64,000 nt of DNA from Pigmentiphaga sp. NML080357. Lineage in GTDB: Bacteria > Pseudomonadota > Gammaproteobacteria > Burkholderiales > Burkholderiaceae_B. The stretch lies in contig NZ_NINW01000046.1 of NCBI RefSeq assembly GCF_002188465.1, positions 62,001 to 126,000 of the forward strand, written 5' to 3'. The notes below the pieces were generated by a model. It had not been told where the DNA came from. It did not search any database and worked only from the letters and a program-made list of their open reading frames with translations. Below, one piece after another: positions 19,019 through 31,087 of the stretch (position 1 is the stretch's first letter; every line of letters begins with the position of its first letter). Made by a program: the position numbers and the translations under genes.

Positions 19019-19930
19019 TCATGCGGACCCCGTGTTCCGTTCCCAGGGCGGCACGGGAGAGAACTCCGCGCGCAGGAAGTCCAGCAAGGCTTGCACCCGC
19101 TCGATCTGCATGCGGTTTTCCGGGACCATGGCCCTGACCCAGATATCGGCCACGCGGAACTCCGGTAGCAAGGTGACCAGGCGGCCGGCCTGGATCGCGG
19201 GAAGCAGCAGGTAGGAGGTCAATAGCGTGACGCCATTGCCTTCCAGCGCATTCTGCAACAGGATCAACCCATCGTTCGAGTCCACGCGCGGGGTCACCGA
19301 TACGGCCACGGGGCCGGTCTTGCCCTCGAATGTCCAGGTCGCGCCCAGGGGCTGGAAGTTGAGTATCTGGTGCCGCAGCAATTCCGAGGGATGCCGCGGC
19401 GCTTCGTTGCGGGCAAGATAGGCTGGCGCGGCCACGGCCAGCCGCGGCACGGCGCACAGGCCGACGTCGACCGATCCTCCGAACGATGCGGGAAACATGC
19501 CGATCGCCATGTCGAAGCCTTCCTGCACGGGATCGACAGGCCGGTCCAGCGCCAGCACGTCCATGGTGATGTTGGGATGTTGATTCTGGAAGCGCGCCAG
19601 CATCCCGCCCAGATAGAACGCGCTCAGCGTGGTGGGCACCTTGATGCGCAGGCGCCCCTCCAGCGCCCGCGGCCTTTTCTGGAGTTGCGCGATGGCGTCG
19701 TCCAGGTCATTGACGAGTCGCGCGGCGGTGGGCATGAAGAGCCGCCCCGCTTCGGTTACCGACACCCTGCGCGTGGTACGTTCGAACAGCCTCTGCCCAG
19801 TTCGCCATTCCAACTGCTCGACCCGCTTGGTGACGACGGACGGCGCCACCCGCAACCGCCGGGCCGCGCCCACGAAGCTGCCGGCTCTCGCCACTTCGAG
19901 AAAGGCCTTCAGGTTGGCGATGGTGTCCAT
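19019..19930 (-). CDS. LysR family transcriptional regulator
   Basis: A 303-residue regulator with an N-terminal helix-turn-helix (FLEVARAGSFVGAARRLRVA, about residues 10-29) and a C-terminal LysR substrate-binding domain (about 90-300). It is divergent from the dioxygenase-led catabolic cluster at 20035-26446 and is its likely activator. The start at 19930 (MDTIANLKAFLEVA) matches the usual family N-terminus. A perfect dyad lies 5 bp upstream of the start codon, a typical place for autoregulation. Confidence 0.92.
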   Translation of the reverse strand: MDTIANLKAFLEVARAGSFVGAARRLRVAPSVVTKRVEQLEWRTGQRLFERTTRRVSVTEAGRLFMPTAARLVNDLDDAIAQLQKRPRALEGRLRIKVPTTLSAFYLGGMLARFQNQHPNITMDVLALDRPVDPVQEGFDMAIGMFPASFGGSVDVGLCAVPRLAVAAPAYLARNEAPRHPSELLRHQILNFQPLGATWTFEGKTGPVAVSVTPRVDSNDGLILLQNALEGNGVTLLTSYLLLPAIQAGRLVTLLPEFRVADIWVRAMVPENRMQIERVQALLDFLRAEFSPVPPWERNTGSA

Positions 19931-19934
19931 GATT

Positions 19935-19951
19935 ATTCTCGCTTCGAGAAT
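19935..19951. promoter_or_regulatory. LysR-type operator, 17-bp perfect dyad
   Basis: ATTCTCG-CTT-CGAGAAT is a perfect 7+3+7 inverted repeat and contains the T-N11-A core of LysR boxes. It lies between the LysR gene and the divergent dioxygenase gene, 5 bp from the LysR start codon. LysR proteins usually bind such sites to repress themselves and activate the divergent promoter. Confidence 0.6.
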
Positions 19952-20034
19952 TGATATCGCGCTATTTGGCCGATTGTAGGGGGAAGTGCGAGCAGTTAGA
20001 GTGTTTCCACCCCATGGAAGCGGTGGAGACGAGA

Positions 20035-21072
20035 ATGGCGACGTTGGATTTTCAGCCCGCACGCGGGCCCTCTGCCTGGACGGGGCAAGGCATGCGGGAT
20101 TCGCGGCAATGGATCTACGAGCTGGACGACGAGGACCGCGCCGACGTCGCGTCGGCGCTCTCGCACGTACGGACTCGCGGCCTGACGATTCCCTTCGGCA
20201 AGGAAGACTTCCCGCTGGGCCGCTTCGCCGTCCGCATGGCTCGCATCCTGGCCGAGGTCGAGACGGGCGCAGGCGTCGTGCTGATGCGCGGGCTGGCCGT
20301 CGACGAATACGGCCTGGAAGGCACCAGGCTGGTGTACTGGGGGCTCGGCGTCCACATGGGGACCGCGCTGGCGCAGACTCCGTTTGGAGACCTGCTGGTC
20401 GACGTGCGGGACACCGGTGGCGATCAATACAGGAACCCCACCCAGCGAGGCTTCCATACCGCGCGCCGGCTGCCCTTCCACAACGACCAGGGCGACGTCG
20501 TCGGACTGCTGTGCTACAGGCGGTCCAAAAGCGGGGGCCTGAGCTGCATTGCCAGCGCCGCTGCGGTCCACAACGAAATACTGCGCACGCGTCCGGACCT
20601 GCTGGAGGTGCTCTACCAGCCCTTCTACTGCGATGCCCGCGGCGAGGAACCCCCGGGCCGCCCTCCCTACTACGTGGAGCCGCGCTTCTCGATGCTGGAC
20701 GGCCGGCTGTTCACCCAGCATGGACGCACCTACGTCGACTCCGCACAGCGCTTTCCCGACGTGCCGCGCTTGACGGCACACCAGGACGAGGCCATGCGAT
20801 ACGTCGACGAACTGTGTGCCAGCGACACGTTCCGGCTCGACATGGATTTCCGGCGAGGCGACATCCAGTTCCTGAACAATCGCGTGGTCCTGCACTCGCG
20901 CACCGACTTCGAGGACTATGAAGAACCCGAGCTGAAACGGCTGCTGATGCGATTGTGGCTACGCACCCCGGGCTACGGCGCCATACCCGCCTATTTCCAC
21001 GAGCGCTTCCAGGACATGGATCACTGGCTGAAGCACCCGCTCGAACGCAAGCCGAAGGCGCAGGCCGCCTGA
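20035..21072 (+). CDS. TauD/TfdA family Fe(II)/2-oxoglutarate-type dioxygenase
   Basis: A 345-residue protein with the TauD fold. The metal ligands appear to be the H-x-D pair in LPFHNDQGD (about residue 149) and the distal His in NNRVVLHSRTDF. The arginine that would bind 2-oxoglutarate lies in RLLMRLWLR. Family members hydroxylate small organic acids, sulfonates, carnitine precursors or phenoxyacetates; the substrate here is unknown. ATG at 20035 is chosen because GGAG lies about 7 bp upstream; an in-frame ATG at 20014 is less well supported. It is the first gene of the LysR-linked cluster. Confidence 0.88.
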   Translation: MATLDFQPARGPSAWTGQGMRDSRQWIYELDDEDRADVASALSHVRTRGLTIPFGKEDFPLGRFAVRMARILAEVETGAGVVLMRGLAVDEYGLEGTRLVYWGLGVHMGTALAQTPFGDLLVDVRDTGGDQYRNPTQRGFHTARRLPFHNDQGDVVGLLCYRRSKSGGLSCIASAAAVHNEILRTRPDLLEVLYQPFYCDARGEEPPGRPPYYVEPRFSMLDGRLFTQHGRTYVDSAQRFPDVPRLTAHQDEAMRYVDELCASDTFRLDMDFRRGDIQFLNNRVVLHSRTDFEDYEEPELKRLLMRLWLRTPGYGAIPAYFHERFQDMDHWLKHPLERKPKAQAA

Positions 21073-21120
21073 CCGCGGCTCCCGCGACGGATCCCGATTT
21101 TTTTCGTTCACGAGGCCGCT

Positions 21121-21952
21121 ATGAAGACCCTGCAGACATGGATGGGAACGCTAACCCTCGCGCTGGGCGCAATCGCCCCGGGCCGGTCGGCGGAATGGCC
21201 CACGCACCCCATCAAACTGGTCGTTCCCTATACCGCCGGCGGGCAATTCGACATCGTCGCCCGCATGCTGGCCGAGAAAATGGGAGCCAGCCTGGGCCAG
21301 CCCGTGGTGGTCGAGAACAAGCCGGGCAACAATACGCTGATCGGCGCCGATTACGTCGCCAAGTCCGGCAACGACGGCTATACCTTGCTGTACGCGGGCG
21401 CGAACATGTTCTCCATCGCGCCCCACCTCTACAGCCGGATGCCTTTCAAGCGCAGCGACTTCCAGACCGTCTCGCTCGTCAGCGAACTGCCCATGGGCCT
21501 GATCGTCAACGGCAAGCTCCCCGTGCGCACCCTTTCCGAGTTCGTCGACTACGTCAAGGCCCATCCCGGCAAGCTCAGCTTCGGGACCTCGGGGGAAGGC
21601 GGCGCCCAGCACCTGCTGTGCGACCGGCGAGCTGCGCATACTGGGCGTCTCGAGCGCCCAGCGCCTGGCCGGCCATCCCGACATTCCGACGTTCGCGGAA
21701 CTGGGCGTGCCCGACGCCACCGTCGCATCGTGGGGAGGCATCGTCGCGCCCGCCGGCTTGCCGCCCGCCGTCTTTGCCGCCCTGCGCAAGGCCGTGGTGG
21801 CCGCCGCCGCGGACCCGCAAGTTCAGGAAAAAATCGTTTCCAGTGCCGCGGTGCCCAGGACCACCACACCCGAGGAATTCGACCGCGTCATCCAGGCCGA
21901 TTCGGACAAGTGGCGGAATGTCATCAAGCGCCTTGGGCTCAAATTCGACTGA
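21121..21952 (+). pseudogene. Bug-family receptor, broken by internal deletion and frame change
   Basis: The 5' part encodes a normal Bug N-terminus: signal peptide ending near GRSAEW, HPIKLVVPYTAGGQFDIVARM and VVENKPGNNTLIGADYVAK, up to GTSGEGGAQHLL (codon ~167). The C-terminal part (GELRILGVSSAQRLAGH to RLGLKFD) continues in another frame from about 21630 to the stop at 21952. The segment between, which in intact Bug proteins carries the conserved HVPYKG region, is missing: roughly 45 codons plus a frame change. If translated from the first ATG, the frame runs on into the metallo-hydrolase gene. A functional receptor is very unlikely. Confidence 0.85.
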
Positions 21953-21975
21953 CCGCACCGCACAAGGACACCCGC

Positions 21976-22818
21976 ATGACCGATTGGAACATATGGGGCT
22001 TTTGCTATGCCCTGGGCCGCCTGCCCCACGACTTCCTCAGCGGCGCGCCGGTGGCGAGCAATCGCGGCACCGTGGAAGTGCCGATGATGATCTCGCTCCT
22101 GAAATCCAGCCGGGGCCAGCTCGTCCTGGTCGATACCGGCTTCGATTCGGGCGCGTCGATGACGGGCAGGAGGTTCGACGATTTCGTGCGCAGCGACGTC
22201 CTGCTGGAACGCTTCGGCGTCGATCCCCGCAAGATAGAGACGCTGGTGTTGACCCACATGCATTTCGACCATGCGGGCAACCTGCGCGGCTTTCCCAACG
22301 CGCGGATCTACGTGCAACGCTACGAGTACGAGTCGTGGAAGCGCGTCATCGAGGAATTCGGAGAGCAGACGTCCAAGAGCCACTGGGCCTTCTCATCGCT
22401 GAACGTGGCCGACTTCCACGCGCTGGAGGCCGCCGCGCGGGACGGCCGGGTGGTGTTCCTGGACGGCGACGCGGCGGTGGCCGAAGGCGTCACGTGCCGG
22501 CTGGCCAAGGATACGCACACCTTCGGCAGCCAGTGGCTGGAAGTGGCCACCCCGGACGGCGCCTATGTCATCGCGGGCGACTGCTGCTATACCTACGAGA
22601 ACCTGGAACGCATGTGGCCGCCCGGCTACATGCAGGGGAATGCCTGGAACATGCTGCGCGAGTTCCGGCGCATGAAAGACGTGGCCGGCGACGACCTGCG
22701 GCGCCTCGTGCCGGGGCATGACATCGCCTTGTTCGACAGGCACCCCGGCGGCAGGCGCGAGGAAACTCGCTTCATCGAAGTTCATCTCGCCAAGGGTGGC
22801 GCGTCCTTCCTCGAATGA
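21976..22818 (+). CDS. MBL-fold metallo-hydrolase, N-acyl-homoserine-lactonase-like family
   Basis: A 280-residue metallo-beta-lactamase-fold hydrolase. The dinuclear metal motif HxHxDH is present as THMHFDH (about residues 94-100), with further ligands likely at the aspartate in VIAGDCCYTYENL and the histidine in LVPGHD. The fold fits the AHL lactonase-like group, but such enzymes also open other lactones or esters. In this cluster a catabolic lactone or ester is a likelier substrate than a quorum signal. ATG at 21976 has AAGGA 8 bp upstream. The gene is in frame with the broken receptor before it. Confidence 0.88.
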   Translation: MTDWNIWGFCYALGRLPHDFLSGAPVASNRGTVEVPMMISLLKSSRGQLVLVDTGFDSGASMTGRRFDDFVRSDVLLERFGVDPRKIETLVLTHMHFDHAGNLRGFPNARIYVQRYEYESWKRVIEEFGEQTSKSHWAFSSLNVADFHALEAAARDGRVVFLDGDAAVAEGVTCRLAKDTHTFGSQWLEVATPDGAYVIAGDCCYTYENLERMWPPGYMQGNAWNMLREFRRMKDVAGDDLRRLVPGHDIALFDRHPGGRREETRFIEVHLAKGGASFLE

Positions 22819-22906
22819 TGGAGCTCCGGGCTCGGGTGACGGCAATCCCGGAACGATGATGCGCGATGCGGCGGGACGGCGGGGCCTCGTCGATTATTTA
22901 TGGAGT

Positions 22907-22921
22907 TTTCGCCCTGCGAAA
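22907..22921. promoter_or_regulatory. Candidate T-N11-A dyad between the hydrolase and second receptor genes
   Basis: TTTCG-CCCTG-CGAAA is a perfect 5+5+5 inverted repeat with a T-N11-A core. It lies upstream of TGTAAT (22933-22938), a weak -10 candidate, and about 70 bp before the receptor start. It may be a second operator of the divergent LysR protein, which would make the back half of the cluster an independent transcript. Confidence 0.3.
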
Positions 22922-22990
22922 CGACGCTGTGCTGTAATCCTCGCACTCGGTGCCACGCCTAGAGAGCACGAACAAACGAGGAGACATACG

Positions 22991-23968
22991 GTGTTCACCT
23001 ATCGCATCCGCGCGCTCTGCCTGGTATTTGCGAGCCTTTGCTGCGCAGCCGGCGCCCACGCGCGGGATACCGACTATCCCTCCAAGCCGGTCAAACTCGT
23101 CGTTCCCTACGCGCCCGGGGGTCCCACCGATCTGGTCGGACGTTCTCTCGCGGCGGCCCTCGCGCGGCGGCTCGGCCAACCGGTCGTCGTCGAGAACAAG
23201 GCCGGCGCCGGCGGCGTCATCGGCACCAGTTCGGTCGTGAACGCCGCGCCGGACGGATACACCTTGCTTTTGGGCCTGCAGGGCCCTATCACCATCAATC
23301 CCGCGCTGACCAAGGTACCCTACGATCCGTTCCGCGATCTGGTCGCGGTGCGGATGATCGCCACCGCTCCGATGATATTGATGGCAAGCAAGAAATCGGG
23401 CATCAGGACAGTCGGCGAGATTACGGCGCGCGCGAAGGCCGGTGCCGCCGGCCTGAACATCGGCTCCTCGGGAACGGGTACGCTTCCCCACGTCGCAGCG
23501 GAGCTGGTCAAGCACGAGACCGGCGCGAATCTGGTCCACGTCCCGTACAAAGGGGCGGGCCCGGCGCTGATCGATCTTCATGCGGGGCACATCGACTTGC
23601 TGTTCACAGACCTCCAGGTAGGCCTCCCGTACGTACAAGCCGGCCAGGTGACGGCGCTGGCCACCACGGCGCCCGACCGGTTGCCGATGCTGCCGAACGT
23701 GCCCACTCTCGCCGAGAGCGGGCTCGGCAACATGAGGCTGGCGGGATGGTACGGCGTGTTCGCGCCCCAAGGCGCCTCGGCGGACGTCTTGTCCCAGCTC
23801 GACCGTGCCATCGACGGCGTATTCCGCGACGAGGCCTTCATGCAAACACTGGCGAACCAGGGTTCCAAGCCGAGCACGCTGAGCGGGCCGAAGTTCGTGG
23901 AGTTCCTGCGCGGCGAATACGACCAGTGGTCGCGCCTGGGGCGATCCATCACCATCAAGATGGACTAG
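22991..23968 (+). CDS. Bug-family periplasmic solute receptor, GTG start
   Basis: A 325-residue receptor of the tripartite tricarboxylate transporter superfamily. The signal peptide ends near GAHARDTDYPSKP. The family motifs VKLVVPYAPGGPTDLVGR, PVVVENKAGAGGVIG and HVPYKGAGPALIDL are all intact. I chose GTG at 22991 because GAGGAG lies exactly 7 bp upstream and the signal peptide begins there. Bug proteins bind carboxylates and other small organic compounds in the periplasm. The MmgE/PrpD gene follows after 4 bp. It probably serves this cluster in place of the broken receptor upstream. Confidence 0.9.
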   Translation: MFTYRIRALCLVFASLCCAAGAHARDTDYPSKPVKLVVPYAPGGPTDLVGRSLAAALARRLGQPVVVENKAGAGGVIGTSSVVNAAPDGYTLLLGLQGPITINPALTKVPYDPFRDLVAVRMIATAPMILMASKKSGIRTVGEITARAKAGAAGLNIGSSGTGTLPHVAAELVKHETGANLVHVPYKGAGPALIDLHAGHIDLLFTDLQVGLPYVQAGQVTALATTAPDRLPMLPNVPTLAESGLGNMRLAGWYGVFAPQGASADVLSQLDRAIDGVFRDEAFMQTLANQGSKPSTLSGPKFVEFLRGEYDQWSRLGRSITIKMD

Positions 23969-23972
23969 GGCC

Positions 23973-25376
23973 ATGGTCGGATTGAGCGAACGACTCGCGG
24001 ACTGGGCCATGGGACTGTCGTGGGACGGCATTCCCCGGGACGTCAAGGACCTCGCACGGCTGCAGATCCTCGATGCGGTCGGGGTCATGCTCGCGGCCAG
24101 GCCATTGGAACCGGTCCATGCCGCGGCCCGCGCGATGGCGCGGACCGACGCCGGCTCGCAAGCCAGGAGCCTTGGCTTCGACGAACCACTGTCGCTGGCG
24201 GGCGCCGCCTTCGTCAACGGCGTCATGTCCTCGCTGCTGGAATTCGACGACACGCACATCGAGTCGTTCGTCCATCCGACGGTAGCGCCATTCTCGGTCG
24301 CCCTTCCCTACTGCCAGTCATCGCGCCTCGGCGGCGCCCGGCTGATGCAGGCGGTGATCGTCGGCAGCGAGCTCAGTTGCCGGCTGGGCCTGGTCTCCCC
24401 CGTGCGCCTGCATGGCGTCGGTATTCATCCGACTGCGATCATGGGTGCGTTCGGAGCCGTGTACGCACTCGCCTCCCTGGCGGAGCTCGATCGCCGGCAA
24501 GTCGCCGACGCAGTCGGCCATTGCGCCAGCATGTGCGGTGGCTTGATGGCTTCATGGGAAGATGGCGCGTCGACCAAGACGCTGCACGTGGGAATGGCGG
24601 CGAGCCAAGCCGTGCGCGCCGTCGCGCTGGGACAGGAAGGCATCAGCGGCCCTCGTTTCGTCTTCGAAGGTCGCTTCGGCTGGTTCCAGACGCATCTTCA
24701 GAAGGTCGAACCGTCGGCCTTTCGGTACGCCATGGCGACCGACCGGCTAGGCAGCCGCTGGGAGCTGCTCGAGGTGGCTTCCAAGCCATATCCCAGCGCG
24801 TTCACCATTCATCCTTACATCGACGCGGTACTCGCGCTCAGGGCCGCGCACGCGATAGTACCCGCCGACATTGCCGAAATCCGCTGCCGCATCGCGCCCA
24901 CCTCCGTGGCGACCTTGTGCGAACCGGCAGCCGAGAAGCTGCGCCCCTTGACCACCTGGCATGGCCGCATCAGCTTGCAGCATTCGCTTGCCGAGGCCAT
25001 GGTGCGTGGCAGTATGGGCAAACACGCCTATAGCCCCGAGGCGCTGGCGGATCCAGCCATCAACGCCTTGGCCGACAAGGTAGTCTACGAGGCACATGCC
25101 TCCCTGAGCGCCGATCCGAAAAAGGCCGGCGCGCACGTTTCGATCCGGCTGAACGACGGCTCGCGTTTCGAGCACGTCATCGACAGTGTGCGCGGCACCC
25201 GCGCCAATCCCATATCGGAAGCTGACTACATCCGGAAATTCCGCTCGAATGCCGACGGGGTCATCGCGCCCGGCAAGATCGACGAAGCCATTGACCGCCT
25301 GATGCAACTGGACAAGCTCGACGATGTCGCTCCGGTATTCGATGCCCTGGCTGCACCGACCCTCCTTCCCGACTAG
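23973..25376 (+). CDS. MmgE/PrpD family protein
   Basis: A 467-residue member of the 2-methylcitrate dehydratase/aconitate decarboxylase superfamily (LEFDDTHIESFVHPTVAPFSVAL near residue 90, MCGGLMASWEDGASTKTLHVGMAASQAV). Family members dehydrate or decarboxylate tricarboxylate-like acids. It is distinct from the canonical PrpD at 44066-45517. It lies 4 bp after the receptor gene and 2 bp before an enolase-superfamily gene, so these three form one operon. I infer that a hydroxy acid taken up by the Bug receptor is its substrate; which one is unknown. Confidence 0.88.
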   Translation: MVGLSERLADWAMGLSWDGIPRDVKDLARLQILDAVGVMLAARPLEPVHAAARAMARTDAGSQARSLGFDEPLSLAGAAFVNGVMSSLLEFDDTHIESFVHPTVAPFSVALPYCQSSRLGGARLMQAVIVGSELSCRLGLVSPVRLHGVGIHPTAIMGAFGAVYALASLAELDRRQVADAVGHCASMCGGLMASWEDGASTKTLHVGMAASQAVRAVALGQEGISGPRFVFEGRFGWFQTHLQKVEPSAFRYAMATDRLGSRWELLEVASKPYPSAFTIHPYIDAVLALRAAHAIVPADIAEIRCRIAPTSVATLCEPAAEKLRPLTTWHGRISLQHSLAEAMVRGSMGKHAYSPEALADPAINALADKVVYEAHASLSADPKKAGAHVSIRLNDGSRFEHVIDSVRGTRANPISEADYIRKFRSNADGVIAPGKIDEAIDRLMQLDKLDDVAPVFDALAAPTLLPD

Positions 25377-25378
25377 CC

Positions 25379-26442
25379 ATGCACATTGCCCAAGTTTCCG
25401 TCATACCCTGCCCCCAGCGCATGCGCGACGCCTCCTGGAAGTTCGCCCGGGCTTCCGTGCCGACCATCGACGGCTACCTGCTGGCCCTCACCGATGACAT
25501 CGGCACGACCGGACTGGGTTATGCGCATGCCATTCCGGCCATCACGAGCCACGGCGAAGGCGTGCGGACCGCGCTCGAGCTGCTCGCGCCGATCGTCTCC
25601 GGCAGGCGGCTGGACCAGATCGCCGCGATCATGAACGATGTCGACCGCAGGCTGGCTTTCCAGCACAGCGCCAAGGCCGCCATCGACATGGCGCTGCACG
25701 ACCTGCTGGCCAGGCGCCTGGGCGTACCGATCAACGTCTTGCTGGGCGGCCAGGTCCATGCCGAGCTGCCGCTGTCTCGCATCCTGTCCATCAAGCCGCC
25801 CTCGGAGATGGCCGCCAACGCGGCCGCGCTGGCGGCCGGCGGATATAGGCAGCTCAAGCTCAAGCTGTCCGGCGACACCGACCTGGACGTCGACCGTGTC
25901 GCCGCCGTACGGGCGGCGGTCGGGCCGGACGTCGTGCTGACGCTGGACCCCAATCAGTCCTACCACGCCAAGCAGATGATGGCCGCCTTCTCGCGCATGG
26001 AACAGTACGACATCGCGCTGATAGAACAACCCGTGCCGGCCCATGACTGGGCGGGCCTCTCATTGCTCACGCGCAGCCTGCCCACCGCGATCGAGGCCGA
26101 CGAAAGCGCCGTCACCGTGCAGGACGTCCACAGGCTGGTCGCCGACCGTGTCGTCGACGCCATCAACCTCAAGGTCACCAAACTCGGCGGCTTCCGCCAT
26201 TTCATGGAAGCCGTGCACATCTGCGAAGCGGGCGGCGTGATATGCCGCGTCGGCGCCGCGTTCGGACCGGCGCTCATGCAGGCCATGAACGCCCATGCCG
26301 CCAGTGCGATCGCCGCCCTGCCCTACGCGTGCGAGCTGTCCGAGCACCAGCAACTGCTCGACGACCCCTGCACCGACCTGCCGGTGGCAAACGGCGTGCT
26401 GACCGTCCCCCGCACGCCGGGCTGCGGCGTCGAGCTGGCGGC

Positions 26443-26446
<4 letters not shown>
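25379..26446 (+). CDS. Enolase-superfamily enzyme (mandelate racemase/muconate lactonizing type)
   Basis: A 355-residue protein of the MR/MLE group. The KxK catalytic pair is in QLKLKLS (about residues 158-164). The metal ligands fit [16 protein letters not shown] and IEADESA, in the usual order at strand ends of the barrel. The C-terminal half ends with the family-typical [18 protein letters not shown]. It could racemise, dehydrate or cyclo-isomerise a carboxylate. With the dioxygenase, MBL hydrolase and MmgE/PrpD protein it completes a catabolic set. Its stop codon overlaps the tail of the convergent fusA by 4 bp. Confidence 0.88.
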
Positions 26447-28554
<2,108 letters not shown>

Positions 28555-28776
28555 GGCTATCTCGTCGAAAGGTTGGGGGGAACGAACCGCGAGCCGCGCC
28601 GGTTCCGGGGGGAATCGGCAGAGAAAGCTAGTTTGCACCGATTCCGGCCGGCCGGGGAGGGGCGGCACGCCACAGCCTGGCGGCCGCCCGGGCATTCCCG
28701 CGCGCCTCGTAGTAACCTCGCACATATATGGGCGCGTTTCCTGAAAACAATCTGAAAAAAGCAAATCCGATCCGCC

Positions 28777-29946
28777 ATGACCGCCACCGAGACACAGCGT
28801 GCCATTCCCGCCCTCTACATGCGCGGCGGCACGAGCAAGGGCGTGTTCTTCCTGCCCGGCGATCTCCCTCCTGATCCTGCCGTCCGGGACCGGGTACTGC
28901 AGAGGGTGGTCGGCAGCCCCGACCCCTACGAGAAACAGATAGACGGCCTGGGCGGCGCCACCTCCAGCACCAGCAAGGTGGTCATCGTCGGCCCCAGCGG
29001 CCGGCAGGACTGCGACGTCGACTACTGGTTCGGCCAGGTCGCCATCGGCCAGCCCATGATCGACTGGAGCGGCAACTGCGGCAATCTCAGCGCGGCGGTA
29101 GGCCCCTTTGCCATCCACCGCGGCCTGGTGCGGCCGGCAGGCGACGGCATGGCGGAGGTCCGCATCTGGCAAGCGAACCTCGGCAAGAAGATCGTCGCCC
29201 ACGTCCCCGTGCGCGGCGGCCAGGTCCAGGAACTGGGCGACTTCGAGCTCGATGGCGTGACCTTCCCCGCCGCGGAAGTCCGGCTGGAATTCCTCGACCC
29301 AGGCGGCGGCGACGGCCCGGACGGCGCGATGTTCCCCACGGGCAACACGGCCGATGACTTGACCATTCCGGGCGTGGGGGAAATTCGCGCGACGCTGGTC
29401 GACGCCGGCAACCCCACCGTCTTCGTTCCCGCCTCGGCGCTGGGACTGGCAGGCACCGAACTGCAGTCCGATGTCAACGGCAATGCCGGCGTGCTGGCCC
29501 GTGCCGAGGCCATCCGCGCCCACGCCGCGGTCGCCATGGGCCTGGCGCCCGATGCCGCTCATGCGACCACCCACCGCCAACATACGCCCAAGCTCGCCTT
29601 CGCCGCCCCGCCCGCGGCCTATACGGCCTCCAGCGGCCGCGCCGTCGGCACGGACGACATCGACCTGAACGTACGCATCTTTTCCATGGGCAAGCTTCAC
29701 CACGCAATGACGGGCACCGGCGCGGTGGCCATCGCCGCCGCGGCCGCCGTGCCCGGCACGGTGCTGGCCGACCTGCTGGGGGGCGCCCGCGACGGACTGC
29801 GCTTCGGCCACCCGTCGGGCACGCTGAAGGTCGGCGCGCAGGCGCGGTGCCAGGACGGGCGGTGGAGCGTCGCGCTGGTGGCCATGAGCCGCAGCGCCCG
29901 CCGGCTCATGGACGGCGTGGTGCTGGTGCCGCCATGGCGGGACTGA
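28777..29946 (+). CDS. PrpF-family protein, aconitate/oxalomesaconate-type isomerase
   Basis: A 389-residue protein with the PrpF fold (two diaminopimelate epimerase-like halves). Signatures include [14 protein letters not shown] at the N-terminus, [10 protein letters not shown] and [17 protein letters not shown]. Known members isomerise 2-methylaconitate or tautomerise 4-oxalomesaconate. It is not with prpBCD here, and those genes include a PrpD that does not need PrpF. It instead precedes a complete TctCBA transporter, so a role with an imported tricarboxylate or aromatic-ring breakdown product is more likely. Confidence 0.88.
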   Translation: MTATETQRAIPALYMRGGTSKGVFFLPGDLPPDPAVRDRVLQRVVGSPDPYEKQIDGLGGATSSTSKVVIVGPSGRQDCDVDYWFGQVAIGQPMIDWSGNCGNLSAAVGPFAIHRGLVRPAGDGMAEVRIWQANLGKKIVAHVPVRGGQVQELGDFELDGVTFPAAEVRLEFLDPGGGDGPDGAMFPTGNTADDLTIPGVGEIRATLVDAGNPTVFVPASALGLAGTELQSDVNGNAGVLARAEAIRAHAAVAMGLAPDAAHATTHRQHTPKLAFAAPPAAYTASSGRAVGTDDIDLNVRIFSMGKLHHAMTGTGAVAIAAAAAVPGTVLADLLGGARDGLRFGHPSGTLKVGAQARCQDGRWSVALVAMSRSARRLMDGVVLVPPWRD

Positions 29947-30080
29947 ACCTGCCCTGCGGCGGCGCCCGCGGGACCTCGCGTACGCCGGCGTTTGGGCGGA
30001 TACTGTCTTCGTAGCGGAACGGCTGCCTGCCGTTCCCTCCCCGGCGGATCGGCCGCCGACATCGCAGCAAGGAGACATGC

Positions 30081-31034
30081 ATGAAGTTCGTCAAGAAATC
30101 GGTTGCAGCCTTCGTCATCGCCGTCATGCCGCTGGCCGCCATGGCCGCGCCCGCCAAGGTCATGGCCCCCGGCGGACCAGGCGGGGGCTACGATGGCGCC
30201 GCCCGGATACCGCTGCAGGTGATGCAGCAGACGGGCATCTTCACCGACGGTTTCCAGGTCACCAACAAGGGCGGCGCGGGCGGCACCATCGGGCTGGCCG
30301 AGTTCTTCCGGACCAGCAAGGGCGACGACAACGCGATCATGTCCATCGGCGCGATTCTGGTCGGCGCCATCATCACCAACAAATCCCCCGTCACGCTGGA
30401 CCAGGCCGTGCCCCTGGTGAGGCTGACCGACGACGCCGGCGCCATCGTCGTGGCGGCCAACTCGCCCATCAAGACCATTGCCGACGCGGTCCAGGCCCTG
30501 AAGGCCAACCCGGGCGGCACGGCCGTGGCCGGCGGATCGATAGGCGGCACCGACCACGTCACCGCGGCGCTGATCGCCAAGGCGGCCAAGATGGACCCCA
30601 CCAAGGTCAACTACCTGCCCTACACCAGCGGCGCGGAAGTCGTCACCTCGCTGGCCAGCGGCCAAGGCAAGATCGGCATCTCCGGCCTGTCCGAATTGAA
30701 GACCTTCGCCGACCAGGGCCGCATCCGCATCATCGCGGTCTCCTCCGAGAAACGCCTGCCCGGCGTCAACGCGCCCACCCTCAAGGAAAGCGGCTACGAC
30801 GTGGTCGTCGGCAACTGGCGCGGCATCATCGGCGCCCCCGGCATGAGCAAGGCCGGACGCGACATGTGGCTGCAGCGCTATGCCAAGCTGCATGCCTCGC
30901 CCGAATGGAAGAAGACGCTGGCCGACCACGGCTGGGACGACGCCTACCTGGCCGGCGACGACTTCGCCGCCTTCCTGACCAAGGAGAAGGCGCGCCAGGC
31001 CGAAGTGCTCAAGGACGTGGGGCTGGTCAAGTAG
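30081..31034 (+). CDS. tctC: Tripartite tricarboxylate transporter receptor TctC
   Basis: A 317-residue periplasmic binding protein. The signal peptide ends MAAMAAPAK, followed by [18 protein letters not shown], the TctC variant of the Bug motif. AAGGAGA lies just upstream of the ATG. It is the only receptor in the window directly followed by the two membrane components, so it is the cognate subunit of this system. Likely ligands are citrate-like tricarboxylates. The PrpF-like gene 134 bp upstream may act on the same substrate. Confidence 0.92.
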   Translation: MKFVKKSVAAFVIAVMPLAAMAAPAKVMAPGGPGGGYDGAARIPLQVMQQTGIFTDGFQVTNKGGAGGTIGLAEFFRTSKGDDNAIMSIGAILVGAIITNKSPVTLDQAVPLVRLTDDAGAIVVAANSPIKTIADAVQALKANPGGTAVAGGSIGGTDHVTAALIAKAAKMDPTKVNYLPYTSGAEVVTSLASGQGKIGISGLSELKTFADQGRIRIIAVSSEKRLPGVNAPTLKESGYDVVVGNWRGIIGAPGMSKAGRDMWLQRYAKLHASPEWKKTLADHGWDDAYLAGDDFAAFLTKEKARQAEVLKDVGLVK

Positions 31035-31087
31035 ATCCGCACCGACACGAGGCACCGGGCGCCGCCGGCGCCCATCGGAGACACACG

